Positions 19,760-33,035 of a DNA stretch of 64,000 nt are shown here, piece after piece. How positions within the stretch are numbered: the stretch's first letter is position 1; each line of letters starts with the position of its first letter. The translations under genes and the position numbers were made by a program. The DNA is from Epiperipatus broadwayi (taxonomy: Eukaryota; Onychophora; Udeonychophora; Euonychophora; Peripatidae), in NCBI GenBank assembly GCA_028023455.1, contig JAQFVV010012545.1, positions 2,376,001-2,440,000 on the forward strand, read 5' to 3'. A model generated the notes under the pieces. It made no database searches. It saw nothing but the letters and a program-made list of their open reading frames with translations, and was not told the DNA's origin.

Positions 19760-22465
19760 CTAAATGTTAATAAGATGAAAATTTTTCTGACAAAAATTTT
19801 TAAATTATTGAAATTTAATGGATTTTAAAATGACGAGAACCTCTTACTAACCTTTCAAACCTAACTAATCTATTAAACATGGAATGAAATTTCGATTTAA
19901 AATATGCATGCACATTATTTCTTGATATAAGATTTTTAAATTATTTATTTCTTGAAATTATTCTAGATTAAAATTCATAGATACATTTGTAATAATTATA
20001 ATTAAGAATATCTTTCTCCACTTATATTTTTTTCAAATAATTTTATTTTCTTACAGTTTTGACTGTCCAGGAGTCTTCTTCAAAATTACAAAATATTTAA
20101 ATATATATGATTATGTAAAATAAAAATATTTTACTATAATTTTATCTAAATATGCAAAATAATATTTTAGTTACATTTACTTACATCTTCTAAACATGAA
20201 ATGAAAACTCAGTTTAGAGAGTGTTTAAATTAAAATTCTGTTTTGATCCTCTGAATAATTAAATGGTGACTTTTATTATTTATTATAATCAATAGATCAA
20301 ATTCACTCATTCAAAATTACATAAATAAATTATGAATATGTAAGAACAAATGCTAAGAGACAGATAAATCATCTATCTTTTGAGAGTTTATTTATATTAT
20401 ATAACTCATTGAAAGTTACAGCTACTTCCTACTCAGTTACATATAATCTGAGTTATTTATTTTTTACATATATTTATAATCATTAAAACCAGTCAATACT
20501 TAGTTAATCCCAATATCAATAATAATCAACAATCTCAAAGTGTTGTCAAGGCAACCTTTTAATATAGACACCAAACATTGCAACTTGAGCACAGAGATAG
20601 AAATCATTGTTATAAAAAAGTTTAAATAACCTCTTTAAACAGGTAAATATAACATGTTCAGAATATAGACTAATAAATAGTCAATTATAACATTACAAAT
20701 TGCATCCAAAGTATTATTTAAATAATAAATGTAATAATGCACAAAGCTAAATGTGTTTATAAGTAATCATTAAAACCAGTACACTATAAGAGATCTATTT
20801 AATTTTAAAAGCAAATCGATTGGTTTTAAAAATATTAGGTGTTTAAATCTCAAGTTATTAATTTAGATAATATACAAGATGTTAAGTTAATTGCTTCTAT
20901 GCATTAAAAATAATCCATAATCAAAAGCTAATCTAAAAGATGTGGATACATAACTATCATATAATGTTCACTGATTGTACACGATCCTAAGTGTTGGATG
21001 AACAGGCTTAGTTATTTATTAAAAAAAAATATGTGCAATGTATCTTTGGTTGATAAGTACAAATTTAGATCGCTCATGTTTTTAAATATAAGGGTTTATA
21101 GATGAACATAGTATTTAAATTGATGGTCTCTATTCTTATAAATAGTAGTTTAAACAGATGCATCTTTTTAAGCATACTTACTTATTTTGATTAGATAGGT
21201 AGAGAAATAAAGGTTTCATGAGTGTAAGTTTATAAAAAAGCTTTAGATGAGTAAAACTGTAAATGTTAGAAAAAAATTAGTAAAGACTATTGATTTATAA
21301 AATGAATAAAAAAAAAAAAGTAGAGAGTTGCTAAAAGAATTTGAACAGATAATGAATGATATAAAAAATAAACCAAAGAAAAAATATTATTTTATGAAAG
21401 CTAATTATGAATATTAGAAAATAAAAGATAGAAGATAGATTAAAGAAAAACTTTTTTTTTTAATTTTGAAAGATGATAATAAGACATATGTTAAATGTTA
21501 AGTTTGAATATTTGAAAAAGAAAAGTTAGAATAGGTCAAAGAGTTTTTTTCTTTTTTTGCTATATGAAACCCTTTTTATAAAAGATGATGAGAAATATTT
21601 TATAAATGGACCTAAAAAAAAAACAAACAAATAAAAAAATGTGATCCTCAAAACAAAAGAATCAGTATTAAAAAGTAAATAAGATAGGCTTGATAGAGAT
21701 GATTTTTTAATGATATTGGGAAAACGATGATCTAAGATTTAAAAAATATTCAGTAATCTTCTTTCTTGCTTTTTCAAAACTATTTCAATAGTTTGTACGA
21801 TTAATAATAAAAAAAACGTATAACATTACTATTATTTAATATTCTTAAGTCAACTTCGATACCTACTGATTCTATGAATATTTTAGCCAGTCATAAAATT
21901 TTAAACATAGTACATAAAATAATTTGATTCTTTCAGTACCGATTATAATGTTTTTCGATTGTATGACAATAATTAATTGTTGCCACATCATCTCATTGCT
22001 GCCAGATATGGATAATAGTAAAGATAAAACCAACAAACCTCTTTAGGAGTCCCAATAGAGAAACAGCAAAGAAAACATTACCACCGTGCAGTGAAAGTTT
22101 GATCAGTTTTGTTAACTTATCTCATCCTCTATCTAATAAGAGCTAGATATCTATTTTCTAACCAATATTGGATAGTTAGCTGGGTGGCTAGGGATCAGAA
22201 ATCCAAACATTTTTAAAAGTCTAATTAAAGTATAATAAAGTTTTAAACTGGCGAGTGGCATGAGTTACAACTATATCACGAGGGCCTTACATAGATATTT
22301 ACCTCTACACATTTAAAAAAATAAATAAAACGGGGGGGGGGCAATAATAATAGGACAAAAAACAATAATAATAATTAAAAAAGTGATATAAAAGCTTCAT
22401 TCAAAGGATTGATAGAAAAGAAAAATGAAACTTATTACAAATTTTATTATAAGAAGATAGTAAAT
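19760..22465. other. Unassigned AT-rich region
   Basis: No gene or classified repeat is seen. Runs of A and T are frequent at 21.2-21.8 kb, and a G run (9 G) occurs near 22332. Confidence 0.5.
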
Positions 22466-22468
22466 ATA

Positions 22469-22640
22469 GGGAATTTGAACTCAGACTTTCAAGCACCGTT
22501 CAACTATCCACACTATCTCATACAACTGATACACATGGTCACAAACATGTAGAAAAGATTATGTGTGTGATAATGTGTATCAGTTGTATGAGATAGTGTG
22601 GATAGTTGAAGGGTATTTTGAAAGTCTGAATTCAAACCCC
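22469..22640. repeat. Hairpin of inverted family X ends
   Basis: TCAGACTTTCAAGCAC...CAACTATCCACACTATCTCATACAACTGATACACA is followed, after about 40 nt, by its inverted repeat ending TTGAAAGTCTGAATTC. The arms are about 55 bp with few mismatches. The arm sequence matches the 3' end of the family X repeats. Confidence 0.8.
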
Positions 22641-23095
22641 CTATATTTACAATGTGAAGAGTGTCTGTATTTCAGATATTTATAAGAAGATACCTATAAC
22701 CTATAGGTAAATTCAAAAATTACTTTTGAAAATACAATTTTTATTAAAATGCATTTTTTTTAAAATCAATATTAGACATTACTTCCAATATCACGATTAA
22801 ATGAGCGAGCTTTCGTTACATATTCTTTTTAAGTAGATTTTAAGCAGAACGTTCACAAACAGAACTTAATAGCAAATACAATTTTCGGCAGCAGCAACTA
22901 AATTTAACCATAGTAAAAACATGGAATTTAAAAATTAGAAAAGGTAAGCATTTCTATTTGATTAGATATTTTCAATAAAAATTATATATATATTAGTCCT
23001 ATTCCAAGGCCGTAAATTGTAAAAAAAAAAAAGAATGCGTAATAAATAATAACTGACACACAGGGTTATTATATACTTGTGTCTATATATGTAAT
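22640..23095. other. Unassigned spacer
   Basis: AT-rich with nothing recognised. Confidence 0.45.
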
Positions 23096-23097
23096 AT

Positions 23098-23510
23098 ATA
23101 GGGTAATTCACACGATCCACCACTCTCCACTCTATCTCATAAGACTGATAAACCCGAACACATATATGTTGAAAAGATAATCACCAATATTTCATGCTAA
23201 ACCAGCAATCATCAGTTAGTCCAGATTACTATCTCTACACATATATGCCATAAGTGCTCAGACATATATTAAGATAGCCAATCTTTATACTTTAATGGAC
23301 AGGTTTTAATCTACTCACTCTCCAACTCTTCAACCGTCCATCTAATTGAAAGTCTGATAATAGATTGCTCAAAGGCCACCCTAACCATGAAATACGTATA
23401 TTGGTGATTATTTATCTTTTCAACATATATGCGTTCGGATGTATTAGTGTTATGAGATAGAGTGGAGAGTGGTGGATCGTGTGAAAGTCTGTACTCATAT
23501 ATCCTATATA
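23098..23510. repeat. Long inverted repeat of family X (antisense copy plus sense end)
   Basis: TCACACGATCCACCACTCTC at the left is the reverse complement of the sequence ending near 23492. The arms extend about 90 bp, through the CATATATG and TTTTCAACATATATG regions. The part between is an antisense body of the same family (compare AGTCCAGATTACTATCTC with GATGATCTGGACTAAC). The result is a head-to-head fusion of a long and a short copy. Confidence 0.75.
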
Positions 23511-23514
23511 ATAC

Positions 23515-25240
23515 ATAATTTAAATTATATATATGGAATGTAATATTGATTTTTCTCTTTGATTGTATTTGTAATTCAAATTTGCATACATTTTCACCTA
23601 TTTCATTATGCAGAAACGTATGCAAATTTGAATATATATGAAATAATATAATGAGTTTAAGTATTAGAAAAAATTATATATGATGGCAAACAATGACAAT
23701 CAATCAATATAGTTGATCGTAAAACTCAGTTGCCCAATCTTTTCAATGTTTATTAAAGAACGTAATACATGCACATGCACGAAAACATGTAAATGCACGT
23801 GCATTAAATTAAATGTTAAAATCTAAGCTTAAGGAATTTAATCAATACTAATACTTCACTCAACATGTAAAAAATATTTATATGTTTGAGAATATTAGAA
23901 TAGTTTAGGTAACTAATCAACAGCATATTTGTTAAAGTAAGTTATAAAAACAAAAAAAACAAAAACAAAACAAAGAATATTTGTATAAACACCCTATCGT
24001 CATAGATATATAATGTTATGGGAGTTTCAAATTAATACATTTCTCAGAAATATTTTTGCTATATCGTTAAATTTTAATTTAATCTTAACCAATTTTATTA
24101 TTGATCATCAGCAGTTGGGAGATGGTTATCTACAATTGCAAATTTTAAAGTGATAATAAATGAGTCAAATTTACTCTGCTACAGTATTAATAATAATAAA
24201 GGAAACAATTCAGGACCCCCCCCCCCCAGTTTTATTTCCGTGAAAAATGAAAATACTTCCTCTATGACAATTTCAATACACAGAGAGAGAACATTTAAAG
24301 AATAACAACAATGAAAAGAGCACATTCAAATACATTAAAAACAATATTATAAATAATTACTCTTTATTCAGAGGGTTAAACGGAAATCTATAAATTTTTT
24401 TACTGGTGTAAAATGTTTTAATACTCACAGAACATATATATATATATCACCATCAGGTATCAGATATAATACGATGTAGGTACGCTTTTGCAGTTTCTTA
24501 GTTGGTCTGCTTTTTCCCTTGAATTTTAGAACTTCATTATGGATGACCAATCTCAGATACTTTCCACAATACAATCATTTTTGAAGTTGATTGACTTGCA
24601 GTCCGATTGTACATTCTTTTTGTAGATTTTGAACATCTTTTGTAACAGATAAGGCAAGTTATCTGTGGATCAGAAAAAGTTTTTTGCTAGTCAGATATCA
24701 GCATATGCTTACATGCTAGGATTACGCATATCAGTTTTATCTCTTAGGCACTACAAGGTTGGAAGATGACCTTGGTTGTTTAGCAGCCTTCAGCCAATCA
24801 TAGTAGACAGCTTTAAGCATAAATTTGGCTTCTCATAATTGTATTGAGGATGTACTATTAAGTAATTTTCTCATTGCTATCTAGATTCCTTGCTTATCTA
24901 ATAATGAAGATTCATTATGAGGAATAGCCAATAAAAGATTGATAAAATTCTCTTCTCTAATTTTGCTACGAAAATTGGACTCTGTAATATGATGATTTTA
25001 TGCTAATATCTACTATGCTCTGATCAGAACTATTTTGATATTATATTTGACTTTTATCCTGTCAGATATATTTTCTTTAAATCCCACCTTTCTTATTTAT
25101 TAAAAAACATGCTTTTCAGAACTCAGAAACTAATTTGCTCAACTACACAAGGTGTTTATTGGAAAACATCTTAACTTTTTAAGATATTTCTCAAATTTTA
25201 ATTACTTGTTGCTTTTATAAACAAGTTATTTATTAGTGTT
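23515..25240. other. Unassigned region, possibly old degenerate coding repeat on the minus strand
   Basis: A C run (11 C) lies near 24216 and a TA run at 24433-24446. From 24480 to 25230 base composition is less AT-rich. Minus-strand translation gives short pieces such as LPTLxCLRDKTDMRNPS between stops. I could not assign these to a family. Confidence 0.35.
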
Positions 25241-25244
25241 TTTC

Positions 25245-25850
25245 TGAAGGTTTGTGATGATGGTGTCCTAGCTGTATTTTTATATTGGACTATTTCCATT
25301 ATCTAATATGTGTGTTGAATGTCTTTAGAAAAGTTTAATTTTTAGTTAAAAATTCCAAATGCATTCAACTGTTAGTAATATCACAGCAAACAGGTTAGTA
25401 TATGCACCAACTGTTAGTAATATCACAGCAAACAAATGTTAATAATATCACAGCAAACAGGTTAGTATATGCACTAAATGTTAGTAATATCACAGCAAAT
25501 AAATGTTAGTAATATCACAGAAAACAGGTTAGTATGCGTATACTAACCTGTTTGCTGTGATATTACTAACAGTTAGTGCATATACTAACCTGTTTGCTGT
25601 GATATTATTAACATTTGTTTGCTGTGATATTACTAACAGTTAGTGCATATACTAACCTGTTTGCTGTGATATTATTAACATTTGTTTGCTGTGATATTAC
25701 TAACAGTTAGTGCATATACTAACCTGTCTGCTGTGATATTACTAACAGTTGAATGCATTTGGAATATTTAACTAAAAATTAAATTTTTTAAAGACATTCA
25801 ACACACATATTAAATGATGGAAATAGTCCAATAGAAAAATACAGCAAGTT
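25245..25850. repeat. Large imperfect palindrome built from PLE-end tandem repeats
   Basis: The centre is at 25537/25538 in GGTTAGTATGCGTATACTAACC. Each arm is about 300 bp. The outer parts match the terminal region of the PLE family at 8.1, 12.8 and 39.1 kb (TTGGACTATTTCCAT, GTTGAATGTCTTT, TTCCAAATGCATTCAACTG). The inner parts are tandem units of about 25 and 42 bp based on TGTTAGTAATATCACAGCAAACA and GGTTAGTATATGCAC. The arms differ in unit number, so the pairing is imperfect. Confidence 0.85.
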
Positions 25851-25859
25851 ATTTATTAC

Positions 25860-26600
25860 TTTTTAAATTAATATTTTGCAATAAATTAAATATTGTGTTA
25901 AATCTTTATACACATTAAAAAATAGATATGGAAATACTTTTACAATTTTAACATTTTTCATTTTCAATTCAGCTGTGACAAATGAATTTTTAAAATAAAT
26001 TTAATTGCCTTCTATAGTTTTTTCTATCAGTCAGATAGCTTTAAAGATATATATTTGACATTATATTTGCTTATTGATCAAACTCTCTTTTCGGACTAAG
26101 CTTGACCATGTTTCTGAAAATTGACCTCTCATCTAAATAGCTCTTACAAAAAAGACAAATACAAAAAATAATATTTAAATTCCTAGTCTTGAGCAACTTT
26201 AAAGTTAGTTTATATATTCTTTATTGACAATGCAAAGATGCTTTTATAGAAATTATTTAATGCTGTCAATTTCCAGATATATACATTTTTAGGTACAAAT
26301 TCTTTCACATGATATAATCAAGTCTTTATTTGTTTTGGATTAACTTTTTATTTAATTTTCATGACCATATTAATACATATCAAAATCTTTATTCAGTGCT
26401 ACATTAATATGGTAAAACTCTGCCTATTTTTGTTTATTTAAACTAAAATCTCAATAGAGTTATGATTCAATTTACGAGGTTAAGCAGTCACATATACATG
26501 TATGAACATGCTTTTGTTTTTTATATTAATTACCCTATTTTATGCACTTCATATTGTATATTAATAACTCAAATATTATTAATGTGTTGCAATCTAATAT
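25860..26600. other. Unassigned AT-rich spacer
   Basis: Nothing is recognised. It ends with an (AT)n tract at 26596-26610 that flanks the next element. Confidence 0.45.
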
Positions 26601-26610
26601 ATATATATAT

Positions 26611-28151
26611 TGTAACGTCCACTACATTATTTGGTGTTTTAAACAAGTTAACTACTGGTACTTGGTGACCAAATTACATCCTATCTATTAAATTTGTTTC
26701 GTCATACAATTCAGTAAGATTTAATGGACACAATTATTTTTCCTAACTAATGTAGCTACTAAAATAATGGGATAAAGTAAGCCAGCTTTTAATTTATTTG
26801 AAAGGCACCAGAATTCTATATTAGAATTCACTGGCAAACATACCTTTTTTACTTATTTAGCTACGACGAAATTACCTAGAAACTCTACAGGATTGAGTTT
26901 CGATACAGCGTTGGCAAGGTAAATTATATTTTCAAATCATAATTAACTTTAATAAATTTATTAATAATCATTAATAACATACAATGAATAGGGGTATTAG
27001 AAATTAAGATTTTTATTTTAACAAATTAAAATATAAATAATAAAAAACAAAAACATTATGATTTAATTAATTGGAAAGATGACACACACACTAATCTAGA
27101 TATGAATTAATTAATAATAAAAAAACAGTTCAATAATTATAGTTCTTAGGTACACAAGAGTCTCTTGAAGAATAAATTTTGAAGGCTTTATCGGGATTAT
27201 TTTGATATCAATTTTTATAATTGTTTGCAAACTTTGTCACAATTAGGAAAAGTTACTCTTAACTTACCGGTAAGTTGGTGTGTGTTTTTGGAATCCCTAG
27301 CTCCTAAATATTTCCATTGGTCTCTCCTGCCGGCGTCTTCCATTATTGTTCTGTTCTATAACTGGAGAAAAGACATGGCTGTCGTGACCCTTTTATTGCA
27401 AAAAGCGGTCTTCACAGGGCCCATTTCCATTGCTTGCTTGACAACTAGGTACTGCAAGTGGCGTATCTGTGCAGATGTATATTCCTGCCACAGGTTATAC
27501 TCGCAAAGAAAAGGCATGGTTGACATGACCCGTTTATTGCAAAAAGTGGTCTTCACAAGGGCCCATCTCCATTGCTTGCTTGATGACTAGGTACTGCAAG
27601 TGGCATACCTGTGCAGATGTCTATTACTGCCACAGGTTATGCTCACGGAAACCTCCAGCTTTCAGACACGTAACTAGAAGGTATAGAGAAGACCTAGATC
27701 GAGGTTGTCCTCCTCCTTTTATACCCCGATCTAGTTTTGAAACTTCTGCACATATTTTTTGTTTGTTCTTTTATCAGCATATAATCTTCTACACTTTCTC
27801 TTAAATTTAAGTTACAAAGTTATTATTTTTTTTTAGCATAATTCTGCCATCTTTAATTATTAAAAGGTTTTCTAATTGTAATCTTTTTACTTTTGGAATT
27901 TTTACTTTATCTGGATCAGTAATCTATATGTCATTTATTCTTTCCAATTTAACTTTTATTTTTAATTACATAAAAAAAATACAACAATTTTAACTTTCAT
28001 TGTATGTTTTTTTTAAAAAAATAAATTATACTAATCAGAAAAATCTAAAAATGTTTTTCTTTTAAAAGATCGCTAAATTTACTTTTTTTTTTTGGCTTTT
28101 AAATATCTTACCGGATGCCAATATATTTGTACCATATAAATAAATGGTACA
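26611..28151 (+). mobile_element. Probable solo LTR (TG...CA, 1.54 kb) in a TA tract
   Basis: The segment begins TGTAACGTCC and ends AAATGGTACA. It is flanked on both sides by (AT)n, exactly like the two complete LTR elements in the window. The start resembles the LTR of element B (TGTAACG and a later AAACAAGTTAA). No internal region or second LTR is present. Orientation is not certain. A MITE or another element with the same ends cannot be excluded. Confidence 0.5.
27374..27660 (+). repeat. 141-bp tandem duplication inside the solo LTR
   Basis: The segment CATGGCTGTCGTGACCC... recurs 141 bp later as CATGGTTGACATGACCC..., with shared TTGCAAAAAG, CATTGCTTGCTTGA, ACTAGGTACTGCAAGTGGC, GTGCAGATGT and TGCCACAGGTTAT. 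141 is a multiple of three, so open frames pass through it, but no domain is visible and I do not call it coding. Confidence 0.85.
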
Positions 28152-31100
28152 ATATATATATATTGATGGGGATTAGGCAATAAAAGCACTCAGCCCCAAT
28201 TAATACTACAATTTGTAATTAGCTTCACCGTTGTCTCCATGTTAGTGCATTTAGACATATTATTTGTTTAATTGGGAAGTCTATTTATCTTTTATTCTTA
28301 CATTATTTTGTAAAGAATAAAAGCTCTAGATTAATATGCACTGCCTAGATAGGTCTTAATGTAATGACTATAAAACATTTCATAACAATAATTTTCAACT
28401 TTAATCTAGAGACCAATATTTTGAGCCAACCTTCAGATCCATCTCTCTCTCTCTCTATATATATATATATAGAGTTATATTAATTAAAAATTAACTGCTA
28501 AAAAAAATATTGAAAATGAAAAAAAAAAGATATTAAATTCCATTTAACTAATAAATGTATAAATCATTAACTATGAACTCTGTTAATTAAGATTGTAAAA
28601 GTATATTTATTCATTTATTTTTTTAAATAAAATATATATTTGTAACAAAGCTATAAAAATATCATATAATTTTTTATATTGTTTTATAACAAAAGTGCTA
28701 TTAAGTTTTTATCATATCGAGAACTAAATAAATGTTCTGTAGACAGGGTGATAATTTTGAACGGTCATGTGATTCGAAAATATTATAAAATGGGTTCATT
28801 AAATATTAATTAGTTTGATACTTGGTTTTTCTGAAAAGTTGGTTTTATTCTGAATTCAAAATAGTATTCTTGTTGATCTATAGTGTGAAAAGGTAATAGT
28901 TAAAATTATTATTATCAAGAAATAATATAAAAATTATTTAAGTTCTGTTAGAGCAGAAAAATAAATAAAATTAAATGATTTTGCAAGCTAAGATTAACTT
29001 TTAATATGAATTACACTATTAAAATTTTCAGTATCATATGATAACTTTATGTGAAGCTAAATATCACTGATGCAGCTAGTAACTAAATATCAAATTTATA
29101 TTAGAAGGAGTATATCACCAGAAAAAGCATTGTACTCAACTTTAAATGCATGTTTTATTTAGAAGCATAAATGTCACAACAGGCAAAATTATCAGTTGAT
29201 ACAAGAGGAAGGCAAAAAACGGAATCCATAGTGTCTTAGTGTGCGCATACATTTAAAAATAATAAACTCGTAAATTTTATTTTATTTTATTTGATTGTAT
29301 CGAAGTACAATATAATAAGTCATTATGTTAAAAAAATAATTTTTTACTTATTTGTAAATATTAACAATTTACAGAATTTTTTTTTTTTTGGTTATTTGAA
29401 ATAATTATAAGCATTTGTTAATTCTATTTAATTTTAAAAAAGGAAAAGAAATAAAGTTGTAAATTCATTTAACCCAATGCTTAACCTGGAAGGGGTTTTC
29501 TCATATCTAAAAATTAAATATTATATATATATATTATTGTTTATAAAGAAAATAGATGTAGTTTTTATGTGCCACATACAAAATACTTTTTTTTTTTATG
29601 GCAAATAAACAATTATCAACAATGTGTAGTTAGAGATATTGTTGGGTATACACTTATTTATTTTATCTAACTATATTATCAATTTATATTTTGTAATTTT
29701 TTAATATTCTTTGATTAAATTAATATATTATTGTAATTTAGTCTATCCGACATCTTTATTTGTTCATGTATCTGTTCTATATATTATATATACGTGCATA
29801 ATAGGTTAAAAGAAGGAAATTTATGAGAATCATGTTTTTTGCTGAGCAATAAATCAGGTTAACTTATACAATATATGAATTTAGCTATGACATCAACAGT
29901 TTTACTGATACATCCACAAGTTCTGCTCTTTATAGTATGATTAAATATCAACTCATGAAAAATAAATAAGCTTCTGCAATGTGTTTGCTTATGTGATGGT
30001 TGTAAAATATAGAAGAATGAGGTTTTTTCTTATCTTTGAGAACAATCATTATCATGTATGGAGAATATTGTACTGAATTCTCATTCCACCTTCTCATAAA
30101 GTCATGGTAAATTTTGGCAATTCATATTAGATCTGATACTCAACTTTTAATTAATGCCATATTAACTTTTTATATATCAATGAATGCATTATATGTTTAG
30201 AGGCATATATAGTCATCATCATAAGTCAATACATTTAAAAACTATAAAAAACCTGAGATATCCATTACATTTTGTTAAATCAAGTAAGATATGATCCAAT
30301 GATATTATTACTTACATCATCTGATTTTGCATTATATATAAGCAATAAATTAATATTGAATTTAAAATCGTCAAATATTAATGAATCGGCAATCATCAAA
30401 TGTTAAAATAACAGAATTGTGGGAGAACTAAATCTAAATTGAACTATGGGTATTGTGAAAGGATATCTTGTTTTGCTTATTCAATGTTATATAGTTGATA
30501 AAGACTACAAGATGTATAGTCGAAAGTACTTCTAAAAATAACTATAATTTATGTAAATTTTACTGTATCTTGATATATATATATATATATATTGATTTGA
30601 ATAATACACACACACATATATATCAAAATTACCTCTAATACCAATATATTAATAAATAAATATATAAATAGATAATAATCAAAAAAAATTTATGATTTTA
30701 TAAATGTAAATATTGAAAGTTTTAATTTTTTAATAACAGCCTAATCAAAATGTAACCAAGCAAGCAACTGATTAAAAACTGAATAAGAACATCATATCAT
30801 CTATAGAGTCAGACAAATAAATATTGTTGCTGAATGATAGGTTTCAGATTGATGATCCAATGTAGAAGTGTTTAAAAAGTTATAATACTTACGTCTGATT
30901 TAACTCATTTTATTTAAAACTAGGAAATAAGATTGCATTCCATTTTTGGCTTATAGGGGATCTGACAAATAAATATTGTTTCTAAATGATGTGCTTTTAG
31001 TTTAATAATCTAGTTTTTAATTGATTTACTTGGTTATTATAGAAGGGCTGCAATTAAAAAAAAGAAAAAGAAAGATCTTACAAAAACTTTCAATATTTGC

Positions 31101-31614
31101 ACATACAAATACATTTATAATTTATTATTTTGAGTTGACTATTACATGAAACTATGCTGTATAATGTTTTATTATGTCTAATGTAAAAATAAACAAAAGA
31201 TGTAATGTCCATAAGAATATGGTATCTTCTCCACCTATAATAAAAATTGTATCAAAATTATATTTTAATTTTTATCTGCCAATCACTGATATTGGTGAAC
31301 ACAAATTAATCTATAGATTTTATTCTTGGATAATAGTAGATAAATAGCTTTTATTGATGAACTCTGAATAATTAGCAGTGTTAGATATAAGCTGGCCACC
31401 TGAAAAAAAGTATTAAGCTTATTCATGTCCTGAAATAACTCCTAAGATGTGCTACCTATAAGATTTTTTTAAATCATTGTGTCTATAAATTTGTTTTAAA
31501 AAAGCAAATATCATATCGACAGCTGAGTTTATAAATGTTGTAGTACTAGTCTGAGCATTTTATATGAGAGCACATTTAATAAAAGCAATGTAAAAAAACA
31601 ATGTAGCATTTATT
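28152..31614. other. Unassigned AT-rich region with microsatellites
   Basis: A (CT)n(TA)n compound microsatellite lies at 28443-28470. TA runs occur at 29523-29534 and 30572-30592, and a CA/TA stretch at 30605-30622. No coding or classified repeat is recognised. Confidence 0.5.
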
Positions 31615-31620
31615 TGTAGA

Positions 31621-31850
31621 GGCAAAACTCTCCACACAATAGCACCACTAAGTGTAAGCCAGAGTAATCAATGGATGCAGGAAGGTTTGTGCATAAAATC
31701 TCTATCTAGTGTCTACTCACCCAATATCCCCAGACTAGTTTCTAGCTTGTGGATTTCATCAACAAGGAGTGGTGCTACTGTATGAAGAGTTTTGCCCCTG
31801 TAAAAAACAGCTTGTGGAAGTATAAAAAATGGTGATCATGTGATGTTATT
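31621..31850. mobile_element. MITE/foldback element, copy 1
   Basis: GGCAAAACTCTCCACACAATAGCACCACT at the left is matched by an inverted AGTGGTGCTACTGTATGAAGAGTTTTGCC at 31766-31796, giving terminal inverted repeats of about 30 bp. The interior GTAATCAATGGATGCAGGAAGG and the segment after the right repeat (ACAGCTTGTGGAAGTATAAAAAATGG) recur at 63.3-63.6 kb. There is no ORF. Confidence 0.65.
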
Positions 31851-32160
31851 ATTTGTTTCTATTAGTAAATATTTGAGATGGTGCAATTAATATTGTAATT
31901 ATATCATTATTCCTTCTAATAATTTAAAAAAAACTTAAGAATAACCAATTTAAAACAAAATTGAAACAGACTATTCCAATTTTGATTTAAATTGATTATT
32001 CTTAAGTTTATATATAGAAGGCAACATTATGGACAAATTTTAAGATTGAAATTTGATTGTTGAAAGTAGGGGTTTCCAATCCTGTGCCCAAGTGAACCCA
32101 TGGACTGATTTATATATGCCCATCACTATTTGACAATCACAGAAAAGATTTTATTTAAAC
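31850..32160. other. Unassigned spacer
   Basis: AT-rich. TTAAGAATAACCAATTTAAAA at 31935 and TTTTGATTTAAATTGATTATTC at 31979 form a weak inverted repeat. Confidence 0.4.
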
Positions 32161-32173
32161 TTCATTTTAAGCA

Positions 32174-32575
32174 CTAATTTCTTTTATAAGTAGTGTAAAC
32201 TGTGTGAATATTATTATTCTTTAAAATGTTACCAATTTTATCAGTTACTCCTTTTATATATGGCAAAATTGTCTTAATTTCTGATGTATCAAAATCTTCT
32301 TTCTTTTTATATGTATAAATCCTATTAATAATGTTGTAATTAAAACCATTATGAAGAAGCATTTTATTAGTAGCAGAAAGATCCCAGTGAAAATGACTAT
32401 CAGTAGAAAGCCTTTTTGTTCTATCCAATAATGTCTTTGCCACTGAAAATAGTTGTGCAGGATGGTGATGAGAAGAAAAATGCAGAGACTTCCCAGTGTG
32501 TGTTGGTTTTTTATATATACCATGGGATAAAGAACCATCTTCCTTTCTTTCAATCAAAACATCTAAAAAAGGTAA
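32174..32575 (-). pseudogene. PLE family 2 reverse transcriptase C-terminus and linker (fragment)
   Basis: An open frame of about 130 codons reads LIERKEDGSLSHGIYKKPTH, then HFSSHHHPAQ, ATNKMLLHNGFN and KTILPYIKGVTDKIGNIL. This is the conserved PLE region after the catalytic YxDD (FLDV-x-I-x(5,7)-G-x-YRKPT-type), followed by the LPYIxG linker that precedes the endonuclease. The catalytic motifs are upstream of the retained part, so the fragment is inactive. Confidence 0.75.
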
Positions 32576-32591
32576 TTGATTATTTCCACTT

Positions 32592-32980
32592 CCTAAAGAT
32601 AAAATTGCTTTGGAGTGTCATGGTGTATATGAAATTTCATGTAGGGTCTGTTCACATACATATATCAGACAGACTAATCGTAGAATAAATATTAGAAAGG
32701 AAGAACACATTCTGGCAGTCAGAGAAAAATCCAATTCATCAGCTATTTATTCTTATATAAAATTAACAAATCATGATATCAATTTTGAAAAAACAAATAT
32801 TTTAGCAAAAATTAAACAATATGACCAGAGATTGCTAAGAGATTTTTAAAAGGCCCAAGAGCATAAATGAAAGGTGTGAATTAAAAAAGATTAACAACAT
32901 TTGGAAGAAGCTATTGGAGGAGAAAATAAATTTTAAAACTTCTCAACCAATAGAATTTAAATATGAGGAGAAAGAAAACA
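32592..32980 (+). pseudogene. PLE family 2 GIY-YIG endonuclease (fragment)
   Basis: The frame reads ECHGVYEISCRVCSHTYIRQTNRRINIRKEEH, then AIYSYIKLTNHDINFEKTNIL. GVY and YIR stand for GIY and YIG. The helix keeps the usual Arg and His (IRKEEH). C-x(n)-C pairs before YIR match the PLE zinc-binding cysteines. A stop follows QRLLRDF at 32847; collinear residues continue in another frame to about 33030. Broken copy of a target-nicking nuclease. Confidence 0.75.
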
Positions 32981-33035
32981 ATAAAAACGATTTTAAATCT
33001 CATGCACATTTGTATGATTTGAGAAAGAAGATGCT

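Noticed and set aside
22332-22340. G or C homopolymers (also near 24216 and 33579) as quadruplex elements
   Set aside because: Each is a single run without the four spaced G tracts a quadruplex needs; run length may also be an assembly uncertainty.
27225-27804. 121-aa and 74-aa open frames at 27.2-27.8 kb
   Set aside because: They run through a 141-bp tandem duplication inside a probable solo LTR, with no domain and no conserved start.
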